A DNA stretch of 10,100 nt from an uncultured Alphaproteobacteria bacterium (GTDB taxonomy: Bacteria; Pseudomonadota; Alphaproteobacteria; RF32; CAG-239), in NCBI GenBank assembly GCA_944391355.1, contig CALXTG010000203.1:1-10100 (forward strand). The letters run 5' to 3'. Below the pieces are notes generated by a model. The model ran no database searches. It was not told the origin of the DNA and saw only the letters and a list, made by a program, of their open reading frames with translations. This document shows positions 1-6,461 of this stretch, one piece after another (position 1 is the stretch's first letter; every line of letters starts with the position of its first letter). Position numbers and translations under genes: made by a program.

Positions 1-226
1 CTTTAAAATTCCAGCCTTTTTTATCAAACCATTTAATCGTCCAAAATCCTATCAATGCCAGAAAAGCGCCTGCCCAAACCCCGATAACGCTGTCATCTAC
101 GCCGAAATGTCTTGCTATCTCCAAAGAGGCTCCTACCGCTATCGTACAAACCGCACACGCCGGATTCGCTTGCGCCGAACCAAAGGGGAGAAAGAGCAGT
201 GCCAATAATGTTGTCAGAAGTTTCAT
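1..226 (-). CDS. Small exported/membrane protein with CxxC motif, 3' end cut by window edge
   Basis: The gene reads leftwards from ATG at 226-224 and runs off the window after 75 codons without a stop. A GGAG ribosome-binding site lies at 235-238, about 8 bases upstream of the ATG, which supports this start. The first 20 residues (MKLLTTLLALLFLPFGSAQA) form a clear Sec signal peptide with an A-Q-A cleavage site. Just after it comes a C-A-V-C pair at residues 24-27, then an amphipathic stretch with G-V-D-D near residue 42, then a hydrophobic segment (about residues 47-64) that should cross the membrane, followed by a basic, Trp-rich stretch. The two cysteines would lie at the outer face of the inner membrane, so a redox or metal role is possible but unproven. 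I recall similar uncharacterised bacterial proteins but cannot name a family. It has its own promoter and lies downstream of the oxidoreductase gene on the same strand, with no convincing terminator between them. Confidence 0.75.
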   Translation of the reverse strand, partial: MKLLTTLLALLFLPFGSAQANPACAVCTIAVGASLEIARHFGVDDSVIGVWAGAFLALIGFWTIKWFDKKGWNFK

Positions 227-263
227 ATATAATTCTCCATGATATATCTTATTTTTTATATGT

Positions 264-293
264 ATTGTATTCTCTATATATGCAAATTGTCAA
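264..293 (-). promoter_or_regulatory. Sigma-70-like promoter for the small exported protein
   Basis: Read on the minus strand, a perfect -35 TTGACA (293-288) is followed after an 18-base spacer by TACAAT (269-264). Transcription would start near position 257, giving a 5' leader of about 30 bases that contains the GGAG ribosome-binding site of the gene starting at 226. The whole 227-344 gap is very AT-rich, in line with a promoter region. Confidence 0.65.
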
Positions 294-344
294 GTATTGT
301 TTTTATATTATTTAATCATGAAGCTTTCAAACGACAAGAGCGGG

Positions 345-1523
345 TCAGGCAGCCGCCGCCATCAGGCGTTCATTCATGATAAAAGCGGCGGAACGTCCGG
401 AGGCAATGGCTTCGACGATTGTCGAGCCGCCGTGTTTGCAGTCTCCGGCATAAATTATGCGGCTGTTTTCAAGCAGCGGGCCGGCGTAACTGCCTACGGC
501 TTTGACAACGAGTGAAAAACCGGGAATTTCAACGGTTGAACCGGGAATGGCCTCTAATTTATCGCCGTTAAAGCGGTTGCGGCGGACAAAGAGAGAAACA
601 GTTCCGTTTTTTTTCTCGGCGCGTTCGGGGCTGCTCAGGGCGGTGATGTCGATTTCTTTATTGAGCAGGTCAAGATATTCGCGGCGGGTTACACGCATGT
701 CGGCCAGCCGTCGGCGGACAAACATTTCAACCTGTTCGGCGCCGTTGTTCTTTGCGGTAAAGGCACAGTCGGCCGCCACACAGCCGCCGCCGATGACGGC
801 GACTCGTCCCGCGGTTTTATATTTTTCGGGATTTTGCAGATAATCCATATAACAGAGGCAGTTTTCTTCGCCGGGAATGCCTAAATTGGTGCAGTTCGGC
901 TCTCCGGCGGCAATAATGATGCCTGCGTATTCGCGCAGCAAATAGCCGGGATCTGCGACCGGGTTGTTAAGGCGCAATTCGATCAGACGCTCATCGGCAA
1001 TTGTTTCCCAGTCTTTCACAATGGTTTCGCGGGGCAGGCGCTCTTCGGGAATCATGTTCAGGGCGCCGCCGATGCGGGATGACGCTTCGTAAATTGTAAT
1101 TTTGTATCCGAGACGGCTCAATACCGCTGCCGCCGCCATGCCTGCCGGGCCGGCGCCGATGACGGCAATATCGGTACCATTGTAGGCCGGACAAAAAGGC
1201 TTGTCTTCCGGACGGCGGTACTTTTCGAGAATGGTTGCCTGAACTTTGGGAATATTGACCGCAAAGTCAATTTTGCTGCGGGTGCAGGCCGCCATGCAGA
1301 ATTTGTCGGGGCAGATCAGGCCGCAGGTTTGGCCGAGCGGGTTATTGCGCCCGATGGTGCGGACGGCGTCGGTGTAGTTTCCCTGTTTGGCCTGATTGAT
1401 AAATTCCTGCGGATTGCAGTTAACCGGGCAGGCGTTCATGCAGGGTTGGTTTTTGCAGTTCAGGCAACGATCCAATTCGGCTTTGAGCTGGACGGTATTC
1501 AAATAAATTTTTTGCGCGGACAT
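345..1523 (-). CDS. PreT/GltD-type NAD(P)H- and FAD-binding iron-sulfur oxidoreductase
   Basis: This 392-residue flavoprotein belongs to the glutamate-synthase small subunit / dihydropyrimidine dehydrogenase N-terminal group. Members take electrons from NAD(P)H through FAD and two FeS clusters to a partner subunit. Residues 20-36 hold a cysteine cluster (C20, C23, C28, C32, C36) and residues 67-80 a second (C67, C71, C76, C80). Q95, in the context NIPKVQ, aligns with the glutamine that ligates a cluster in dihydropyrimidine dehydrogenase. The FAD dinucleotide motif GAGPAG is at 123-128, followed by IGG and the MIPEERLP segment. A second motif, GGGCVA at 245-250, should bind NAD(P)H, and YAGD at 358-361 closes the FAD site. 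Length matches PreT (about 410). The usual partner PreA is not next to it: the downstream gene is an unrelated small membrane protein with its own promoter. PreT-like is the best assignment; the true substrate is open. AGAGG lies just upstream of the ATG at 1523. Confidence 0.88.
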   Translation of the reverse strand: MSAQKIYLNTVQLKAELDRCLNCKNQPCMNACPVNCNPQEFINQAKQGNYTDAVRTIGRNNPLGQTCGLICPDKFCMAACTRSKIDFAVNIPKVQATILEKYRRPEDKPFCPAYNGTDIAVIGAGPAGMAAAAVLSRLGYKITIYEASSRIGGALNMIPEERLPRETIVKDWETIADERLIELRLNNPVADPGYLLREYAGIIIAAGEPNCTNLGIPGEENCLCYMDYLQNPEKYKTAGRVAVIGGGCVAADCAFTAKNNGAEQVEMFVRRRLADMRVTRREYLDLLNKEIDITALSSPERAEKKNGTVSLFVRRNRFNGDKLEAIPGSTVEIPGFSLVVKAVGSYAGPLLENSRIIYAGDCKHGGSTIVEAIASGRSAAFIMNERLMAAAA

Positions 1524-1551
1524 AGAGGCCTCTGTTAAAACAATTTATTGC

Positions 1552-1579
1552 AGTATAGTCTGCCGGCAGGGAAAGTCAA
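1552..1579 (-). promoter_or_regulatory. Sigma-70-like promoter for the oxidoreductase gene, with palindrome in the spacer
   Basis: On the minus strand TTGACT (1579-1574) is followed after 16 bases by TATACT (1557-1552), a strong match to the consensus. The initiation site would be near 1545, leaving a leader of about 20 bases before the ATG at 1523. A perfect 10-base palindrome CTGCCGGCAG fills positions 1560-1569, between the two boxes, where a bound repressor or MerR-like activator could act; that role is inference. Confidence 0.6.
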
Positions 1580-1674
1580 AAAAATTTATCAGTCTTTCCT
1601 CAGAACGGGGTTGTATTTTCGGCGAAACTAAGATAGAGGTTAAACAATTGGTTTTAAGATGCAAAGGAAAAATT

Positions 1675-2535
1675 ATGATCAGAAAGTCTGCGGCCGTTGC
1701 GGCGCTGTTGTTGTGGAGTGCGGGCGTACAGGCCGCCGAGGGGGATATCGCCGCCAGCTCTTTGAAAGCGAATCTAAAAAGGGTTGCTGTGGAGATTTCC
1801 AGCACTGATGTCAGCAATGCCAAAGAATATCAGAATTCGCCGGTATCGGCTCTGAATTCGGACAGCCAGACCGTGTACAAAGGGGTGCTGGATTTTATTC
1901 TTGAATATAATAATCCGACTTCGCAGTGGAATAACCGTTTGTTCATGAACTACGGCAAGACGACTTTGAAACCGGCGGAGGGCAGGAAAACTTCCAGTGA
2001 AAATAATGATGAAATTTTGTTCACCTCCGATTATTCGCGCAAAATTTGGCGTTATGCCGATGCTGATGTCGGGCCTTTTGCCAGCCTTGGTTACCAGACG
2101 GAGTTTACGGCCAATAATGATGCGCCCAAGACCCAGATTGTCCGCTTGAAAAGCGGTATCAAGCTTTTTAACGGGACTTATATTAAAGATTTATATGCGG
2201 CGGCCGTGGTAGAAGAGGATTTTACCTACAGTCCCGATAATACGAAGACAGCGTTTGAGGTCGGTATCCGCGCCGAATATCCTCTGCGTGAGGGCGTTAC
2301 TTTTGAGACTGAGGGCTATTATCGCGATTATCTGACATACAGCCGTTATCAGGGGACGGACTTCCGCTATGATCTTAATGTCAGCGCCCGGATGAAAGTT
2401 CAGCTTTTTGATAAGCTCAGTTTCGGTCCGGTTGTCGCTTACCGCCGGGCTCAGTCGCGCGAAGCAGATGTCGCCGGCAGCAATCTGATGATCGGGGTTT
2501 CTTTGGAATATTCTGATTTATACTCAATTTTTTAA
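1675..2535 (+). CDS. Predicted outer-membrane beta-barrel protein
   Basis: The product is 286 residues from the ATG at 1675. That start is preferred over an in-frame TTG at 1648 because AAAGGA (1663-1668) sits 6 bases before it and because it puts a textbook signal peptide at the very N-terminus: M-I-R-K, a hydrophobic core, then V-Q-A for cleavage after residue 20. The mature part has no hydrophobic helices. It consists of alternating polar/apolar stretches rich in Tyr, Phe and Asp, typical of barrel strands (for example GPFASLGYQTEF, AFEVGIRAEYPL, LSFGPVVAYRRA, LMIGVSLEYSDL). The chain ends in Phe, as expected for a substrate of the BAM assembly machinery. The overall pattern recalls DUF481/DUF3078-type barrels, but I cannot assign a family with certainty. 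Cargo or function is unknown. The ArsC-like gene follows after 18 bases, so the two are probably transcribed together. Confidence 0.8.
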   Translation: MIRKSAAVAALLLWSAGVQAAEGDIAASSLKANLKRVAVEISSTDVSNAKEYQNSPVSALNSDSQTVYKGVLDFILEYNNPTSQWNNRLFMNYGKTTLKPAEGRKTSSENNDEILFTSDYSRKIWRYADADVGPFASLGYQTEFTANNDAPKTQIVRLKSGIKLFNGTYIKDLYAAAVVEEDFTYSPDNTKTAFEVGIRAEYPLREGVTFETEGYYRDYLTYSRYQGTDFRYDLNVSARMKVQLFDKLSFGPVVAYRRAQSREADVAGSNLMIGVSLEYSDLYSIF

Positions 2536-2553
2536 CCGGGAGGACGGCAAAAG

Positions 2554-2904
2554 ATGTTGTTTTTATATTATCCGAAATGTTCAACTTGCCAAAAAGCCCA
2601 GCAATGGCTTGATGAAAATCAGATTGCTTATCAGGGACGGCATATTGTCGAGCAAAATCCGACTGCGGAAGAATTAAAAAGCTGGCAGAAAATGAGCGGA
2701 ATTGAGCTGAAAGGCCTGTTTAATACCAGCGGGCTGCGTTATAAGGCGCTGAAGCTGAAAGAAAAACTCCCGACAATGACGGATGAGGAAAAATTTGCCC
2801 TGCTGGCAACAGACGGAATGCTGGTAAAACGGCCGTTGGTTATCGGGGCTGGCTTTGTGCTGGCGGGATTCAAACCGCAGGCTTGGGCTGATAAGTTAAA
2901 GTAG
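2554..2904 (+). CDS. ArsC/Spx-family thioredoxin-fold protein
   Basis: This 116-residue protein has the size and shape of the ArsC/Spx/YffB family. The N-terminal strand leads into a redox-type CSTC motif at residues 9-12, and KRPLV at 92-96 carries the conserved Arg-Pro next to the active site in arsenate reductases and Spx-like proteins. The segment LLATDGMLVKRP is typical of the 'arsenate reductase family' proteins found widely in anaerobic Firmicutes. No arsR, arsB or acr3 gene is nearby, so an arsenic role is not supported. A glutaredoxin/thioredoxin-dependent reductase or an Spx-like regulator are both possible. GGGAGGA lies about 10 bases before the ATG. The 3' end overlaps the convergent Nudix gene by 9 bp, with no room for a separate terminator. 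Confidence 0.88.
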   Translation: MLFLYYPKCSTCQKAQQWLDENQIAYQGRHIVEQNPTAEELKSWQKMSGIELKGLFNTSGLRYKALKLKEKLPTMTDEEKFALLATDGMLVKRPLVIGAGFVLAGFKPQAWADKLK

Positions 2905-3315
2905 TTTGCTCAGTTTATGTTCGGCCAGGAAATTTTTGACCGGTAAGAAAAGTTCTTCCGGCAATTCGTTGATGTTGAACCATCGCCATTCGGCACATTT
3001 TTCGGGTTCCATAATGCGCGGGGTTTGTTCGCAGCCGCAGACAGTAAGATTTAAGGTTATATAGTGTTTGCCGCTTTCCGGAAAAAAGTCATTAGTTACG
3101 CCGGCAATTTTGACGTTCTCGGGATTGATTTTCATGCCGGTTTCTTCAAATGTTTCCCTTACGGCTGCCTGAGCGTTGTTTTCGCCGTATTCCACATGAC
3201 CGCCGGGCGGGCACCAGGTCCCTCTGCCGTGTTTGCTTTTGCGAAGTCCGAGCAGAAGTTCATGGTGTGAATTAAAAATGTACAGACCGACACCGACTTT
3301 AACGATTTTTTCCAT
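2896..3315 (-). CDS. Nudix hydrolase, NUDT15-like
   Basis: A complete 139-residue Nudix protein. Residues 39-61 fit the Nudix box exactly: G39, E45, then R53-E54-T-F-E57-E58-x-G60-M61, the glutamates binding the Mg2+ that activates water for cleavage of a nucleoside diphosphate-X bond. The lead-in GTWCPPGGHVEYGE and the later NDFFPESGKHYIT recall the NUDT15/MTH2 group (GGHLEFGE, then NSFIE...HYVT), which hydrolyses nucleoside triphosphates. A house-cleaning role on damaged or non-canonical nucleotides is therefore likely, though substrate cannot be read from sequence. GGAG lies about 7 bases upstream of the ATG at 3315. The gene has its own strong promoter, diverges from the methyltransferase gene, and ends in a 9-bp tail-to-tail overlap with the ArsC-like gene. 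Confidence 0.92.
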   Translation of the reverse strand: MEKIVKVGVGLYIFNSHHELLLGLRKSKHGRGTWCPPGGHVEYGENNAQAAVRETFEETGMKINPENVKIAGVTNDFFPESGKHYITLNLTVCGCEQTPRIMEPEKCAEWRWFNINELPEELFLPVKNFLAEHKLSKLL

Positions 3316-3337
3316 AATTTATCTCCATATTTCTTTA

Positions 3338-3365
3338 AGTATAAAGATATCGATACCCTTGTCAA
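3338..3365 (-). promoter_or_regulatory. Sigma-70-like promoter for the Nudix gene
   Basis: On the minus strand a perfect TTGACA (3365-3360) is followed by a 16-base spacer and TATACT (3343-3338), the same -10 hexamer as the oxidoreductase promoter. The spacer contains an 8-base palindrome TATCGATA (3348-3355). The leader would be about 15-20 bases and includes the GGAG site. The -35 box overlaps the candidate -35 of the divergent methyltransferase promoter. Confidence 0.65.
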
Positions 3366-3386
3366 TTGCTGTTTCGGATTTATATA
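3359..3386 (+). promoter_or_regulatory. Candidate promoter for the membrane methyltransferase gene
   Basis: On the plus strand TTGTCA (3359-3364) is followed by a 16-base spacer and TATATA (3381-3386), 22 bases before the ATG at 3408. The match is weaker than the divergent Nudix promoter, but position and orientation fit. Its -35 box lies on the same bases as the Nudix -35 in the opposite direction. Confidence 0.45.
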
Positions 3387-3407
3387 GAAAGGGAGAAGGA
3401 GTGAAAT

Positions 3408-4019
3408 ATGGATAATAAAAAACTGTTGAAGTTAATTTTGCTGGTGCCGGGCAGTGTTCTGCTTTATATTCCGCTGCTGCTGGTTTTGTGGGAAAACCGC
3501 GGTTGGCCTTATACCGCTTCGGGGCCGGTTCTGCTGCTGTCAATTCTGTTGTTTTGGGGCGGCTTGGCGCTGCTGGTCTGGGCAGCGCGGCTGTTGATTG
3601 TCAAAGGGCAGGGAACGCCGCTGCCGATGGATCCGCCGGCCAATCTGGTTACGGACGGCCCTTACCGTTTTGTCCGCAATCCGATGATGATCGGTGCCTT
3701 TGCGATTTTGCTCGGGGAAGCGCTGTATTTTGAATCTTATTTTATTCTGATTTATTTTGCGGTGTTTTTCATTGCCGGACTGATTATGGTTCCTAAATAT
3801 GAAGAACCGCAAATGGCCTTGAAATACGGCGGTAAATTTGTCGAATATAAAAATGACGTGCCGCGTTGGATTCCGAGCTGGAAAGCAATCCGTAAAAATT
3901 ATCTGATTAACAAGGCGGCAGATCAGGCTGAAAAGGTTAAGGAGAATCTGCAAAACAGCCAGGTTGTGAAGAAAGCGGCGGAAAAGGTTGATGAGGTTAA
4001 AGAAAAAATGAAGAAGTAA
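3408..4019 (+). CDS. Membrane methyltransferase (phospholipid/isoprenylcysteine methyltransferase type) with Lys/Glu-rich tail
   Basis: A 203-residue integral membrane protein. Hydrophobic segments lie at about residues 8-28, 40-64, 93-107 and 110-128. Between the second and third is the motif GPYRFVRNPMMIG (about residues 85-97), and after the last is EEPQMALKYGGKFVEYKNDVP. This pair forms the S-adenosylmethionine and substrate site in the PEMT/ICMT superfamily of inner-membrane methyltransferases. The substrate could be a phospholipid headgroup or a lipidated thiol; sequence alone does not decide. The family core normally ends soon after the E-E/Y-x-x-Y-x-x-x-V-P-R-W region. Here about 40 more residues follow (about 162-203), a highly charged Ala/Lys/Glu/Val stretch likely to form one amphipathic helix or coiled coil in the cytoplasm. 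A GGGAGAAGGAG site precedes the ATG. The transcript ends at the palindromic terminator at 4019-4048. Confidence 0.85.
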   Translation: MDNKKLLKLILLVPGSVLLYIPLLLVLWENRGWPYTASGPVLLLSILLFWGGLALLVWAARLLIVKGQGTPLPMDPPANLVTDGPYRFVRNPMMIGAFAILLGEALYFESYFILIYFAVFFIAGLIMVPKYEEPQMALKYGGKFVEYKNDVPRWIPSWKAIRKNYLINKAADQAEKVKENLQNSQVVKKAAEKVDEVKEKMKK

Positions 4020-4048
4020 AAAAATCCGGTCTTAAGACCGGATTTTTT
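4019..4048. terminator. Bidirectional intrinsic terminator between methyltransferase gene and uvrD
   Basis: Positions 4019-4048 form a perfect 30-base palindrome: A6, then TCCGGTC, TTAA at the centre, GACCGGA and T6. The RNA hairpin has a GC-rich GACCGG stem and is followed by a U run on either strand, so it can stop transcription from both converging genes. It touches the stop codons of both (TAA at 4017-4019, TGA at 4050-4048). Confidence 0.93.
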
Positions 4049-6384
4049 CAGCTTACTTTTTGCACATAATCTTTCATCAGCTTTTTGTGGCCGTAATTTT
4101 CGAAAAAGATTTCCAGTTTGTTGCCGTCAACAGATAAAACTTTGCCGTAGCCGAAAGTCTGATGATAAACTCTGGTTCCGGCCGGGGTCGTGCTGCCGGC
4201 ATTTTTGGCTGTCTGTTTGGCCTGATAGATGCTGCCGCTCCAGTCATCGCCGCCGTCATAATCATTGTCGTATTCGCGGGTATAAGTGAAACGGTCGCTG
4301 TCTTTATATTCGCGAACCTGCGGTTTCTTTTTGACCCAGAAACTGCCGCTTCCGGAAGAAGAGGGATAATCAGAGTTAAAATAGCGGGCCGCCTGGTTGC
4401 AGATTTCTATATTGGCGGGCGGCAGTTCATTGATAAAACGCGAGGGCAGATTATTTTGCCATTGTCCGTAGACTCTGCGGTTCAGGGCGGTCAGAATATA
4501 GAGCTTTTTCTTGGCGCGGGTGATGGCGACGTAAGCCAGCCGCCGCTCTTCTTCCAGAGCTTCGCTGCCGTTTTCATCCAGGCTGCGCTGGTGCGGAAAC
4601 AGGCCTTCTTCCCAGCCGGGCAGAAAGACAACGTCAAATTCCAGACCTTTGGCGGAATGCAGCGTGATCAGCATAACTTTGTTGCTGTCAAGAACATCAT
4701 CTTTATCCATGACCAGGCTGACATGTTCCATGAAAGCGGCCAGAGTCGGATATTTTGCCTCATCGCCCAATACGCCGATTAATTCTTTCAGGTTTTCAAT
4801 GCGTCCCGGCGCTTCAACGGATTTATCGTTTTTGAGCATATCAAAATAGCCGCAGTCTTCAAGGATTTGCGATGCCAGTTCGTCGGGCGGCAGGACATTC
4901 AGCATTTGCCGCCATTCGCCGAATTGTTTCATCAGTTCGCTCAAAGCAGTTTGGGACTTGCCGCTGACGGCGCCTTCGGCCAGCATTTTTTCAATTGCCA
5001 TATACATTGACAGATGATGGGTACGGGCTTCGTTTTGGAATTTTTCAATCGATTTGGCGCCGATGCCGCGGGCAGGCTTGTTGATGATTCTTTCCAAAGC
5101 CAGGTCGTCATGCGGTTGAAGAACTACCCGGAAATAGGCGAGTGCGTCGCGGATTTCGGCGCGTTCATAGAATTTGGGCCCGCCGATAACCTGATAGGGA
5201 ATCGCCTCGGCGATAAATTTTTCTTCAAATTCACGGGTTTGGAAAGCGGTGCGTACCAGAACCGCCATTTGTGAATAGTCATAGCCGCTGCGGCGCAAAT
5301 CTTCAATCTGTTCGGTTACGAATTTGGCTTCTTCTTCGCCGCTGTAAGTGCTGACAACCTGGATTTTGCTGTTTTCGCATTGCTGAGCGGGGCTGTTTTC
5401 GGCAACTTTCAGCATTTTGCCGAGACGTCCCTGATTGTGGCTGATCAGGCTGGAAGCAGCGCTCAGGATATTGGCGGTAGAACGGTAGTTGCGTTCAAGC
5501 CTGATGGTTTTGGCGTCGGTGAAATCTTTTCCGAAGCGCAGAATATTTTCAATTTCCGCGCCGCGCCAAGAGTAAATTGACTGGTCATCATCGCCGACAC
5601 AGCAAAGATTGCGGGATTTCTGCGAAAGCAGCCGGATCAGCAGATATTGGGTGACATTGGTGTCTTGGTACTCATCGACCATGATATATTTGAAACGTTC
5701 CTGGTAAGTTTCGAGAACATCGGGGTGCGAAAGCAGGATATTCAGAGAATAAAGAATGATGTCGCCGAAATCAACGCAGTTCAGTTCAATCAGGCGCTGT
5801 TGGTAAAGTTTGTAAATATGGGTGACGACGTTTTCCTTAAAATCGGTGCCGATTTTATCGACGGTAATGCCTTTGTCTTTCCAGCGGCTGATTTTGTCGA
5901 GGATAGCCTGTGGCGGATATTTTTTGACATCAATGCCTTCGGCCTCGAGCAGCTGTTTAATCAGGCGTTTTTGGTCGTCTTCGCCGAGAATCGTAAAATT
6001 GTTGCGCAGGCCGACCAATTCGGCGTGGCGTTGAAGGATTTTAACACAGACGCCGTGAAAAGTGCCGAGCCAGACTGAAGACGCCATATCGCCGATTAAG
6101 CCCTGAACGCGTTCTTTCATTTCACGGGCGGCGCGGTTGGTAAAAGTTACGACCAGACAGTTCCACGGGTTGGCTTTCCGCTGAGCCAGAATATAAGCCA
6201 AGCGGGTGGTCAGAACTTTGGTTTTACCGGTACCGGCGCCGGATAAGACCAAAACCGGGCCTTCGGTGGTTTCGACCGCCAGACGCTGCTCGGGGTTGAG
6301 CATTTCCAGCCAGGGAAATGCCGGAGCCAGTTTGCTGATATTGTCATAAGTCTGCGGTTCTTCTAAATCAAATATTTCATCCAT
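4048..6384 (-). CDS. uvrD: ATP-dependent DNA helicase UvrD/PcrA
   Basis: A complete 778-residue superfamily 1A 3'-5' DNA helicase, the enzyme that unwinds DNA in nucleotide-excision and mismatch repair and clears RecA or stalled polymerases. All motifs are present: Q motif at LNPEQRLAV (29-37), Walker A GAGTGKT (49-55), TFTNRAA (80-86), DEYQD (237-241), GDDDQSIYSWRGA (264-276), ERNYRS (297-302), TLHSAKGLEFD (574-584) and EERRLAYVAITRAKK (612-626). After a disordered Ser/Gly/Asp-rich linker (about 672-735) comes the small C-terminal tudor-like domain, starting at GTRVYHQTFGYGKV, which in UvrD/PcrA binds RNA polymerase; this separates it from Rep. The N-terminal lead of about 28 residues before the Q motif is typical of alphaproteobacterial forms and makes it longer than E. 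coli UvrD (720). The ribosome-binding site is weak (AAGAAG). It diverges from the TPR gene and ends at the bidirectional terminator. Confidence 0.96.
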   Translation of the reverse strand: MDEIFDLEEPQTYDNISKLAPAFPWLEMLNPEQRLAVETTEGPVLVLSGAGTGKTKVLTTRLAYILAQRKANPWNCLVVTFTNRAAREMKERVQGLIGDMASSVWLGTFHGVCVKILQRHAELVGLRNNFTILGEDDQKRLIKQLLEAEGIDVKKYPPQAILDKISRWKDKGITVDKIGTDFKENVVTHIYKLYQQRLIELNCVDFGDIILYSLNILLSHPDVLETYQERFKYIMVDEYQDTNVTQYLLIRLLSQKSRNLCCVGDDDQSIYSWRGAEIENILRFGKDFTDAKTIRLERNYRSTANILSAASSLISHNQGRLGKMLKVAENSPAQQCENSKIQVVSTYSGEEEAKFVTEQIEDLRRSGYDYSQMAVLVRTAFQTREFEEKFIAEAIPYQVIGGPKFYERAEIRDALAYFRVVLQPHDDLALERIINKPARGIGAKSIEKFQNEARTHHLSMYMAIEKMLAEGAVSGKSQTALSELMKQFGEWRQMLNVLPPDELASQILEDCGYFDMLKNDKSVEAPGRIENLKELIGVLGDEAKYPTLAAFMEHVSLVMDKDDVLDSNKVMLITLHSAKGLEFDVVFLPGWEEGLFPHQRSLDENGSEALEEERRLAYVAITRAKKKLYILTALNRRVYGQWQNNLPSRFINELPPANIEICNQAARYFNSDYPSSSGSGSFWVKKKPQVREYKDSDRFTYTREYDNDYDGGDDWSGSIYQAKQTAKNAGSTTPAGTRVYHQTFGYGKVLSVDGNKLEIFFENYGHKKLMKDYVQKVS

Positions 6385-6400
6385 TTTTAATACTTCTTGT

Positions 6401-6429
6401 TTTTTTTCTGCTTACGCCATATATATAAT
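6401..6429 (+). promoter_or_regulatory. Candidate promoter for the TPR-moxR operon
   Basis: A perfect -10 TATAAT lies at 6424-6429, with transcription then starting near 6436. The -35 position 17 bases upstream is only a T run (6401-6406), so this promoter is weak or needs an activator. The -10 shares the AT-rich tract with the uvrD -10 on the other strand. An excellent AAAGGAG ribosome-binding site (6446-6452) precedes the ATG at 6462. Confidence 0.4.
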
Positions 6430-6447
6430 ATTAATAGTCTTTTGCAA
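6420..6447 (-). promoter_or_regulatory. Candidate promoter for uvrD
   Basis: On the minus strand TTGCAA (6447-6442) is followed by a 16-base spacer and TATATA (6425-6420), leaving a leader of about 30 bases before the ATG at 6384. The match is moderate. I saw no SOS box of the form GAACN7GTTC or CTG-N10-CAG, so LexA control is not supported by eye. Confidence 0.4.
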
Positions 6448-6461
6448 AGGAGTTTTTAAAT

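Noticed and set aside
300..345. Terminator downstream of the oxidoreductase gene
   Set aside because: Only a short AT-rich hairpin around AAGCTT is visible on the minus strand with no T run after it.
1648..1674. TTG as an earlier start for the outer-membrane protein
   Set aside because: It would add nine residues in front of a clear signal peptide, whereas the ATG at 1675 has a well-spaced AAAGGA site.
4162..4782. 206-codon open frame antisense to uvrD
   Set aside because: It is covered by the uvrD coding region, whose motifs are intact, and shows no domain or ribosome-binding site of its own.
6385..6461. LexA/SOS operator controlling uvrD
   Set aside because: I searched the gap by eye for GAACN7GTTC and CTG-N10-CAG patterns and found neither.
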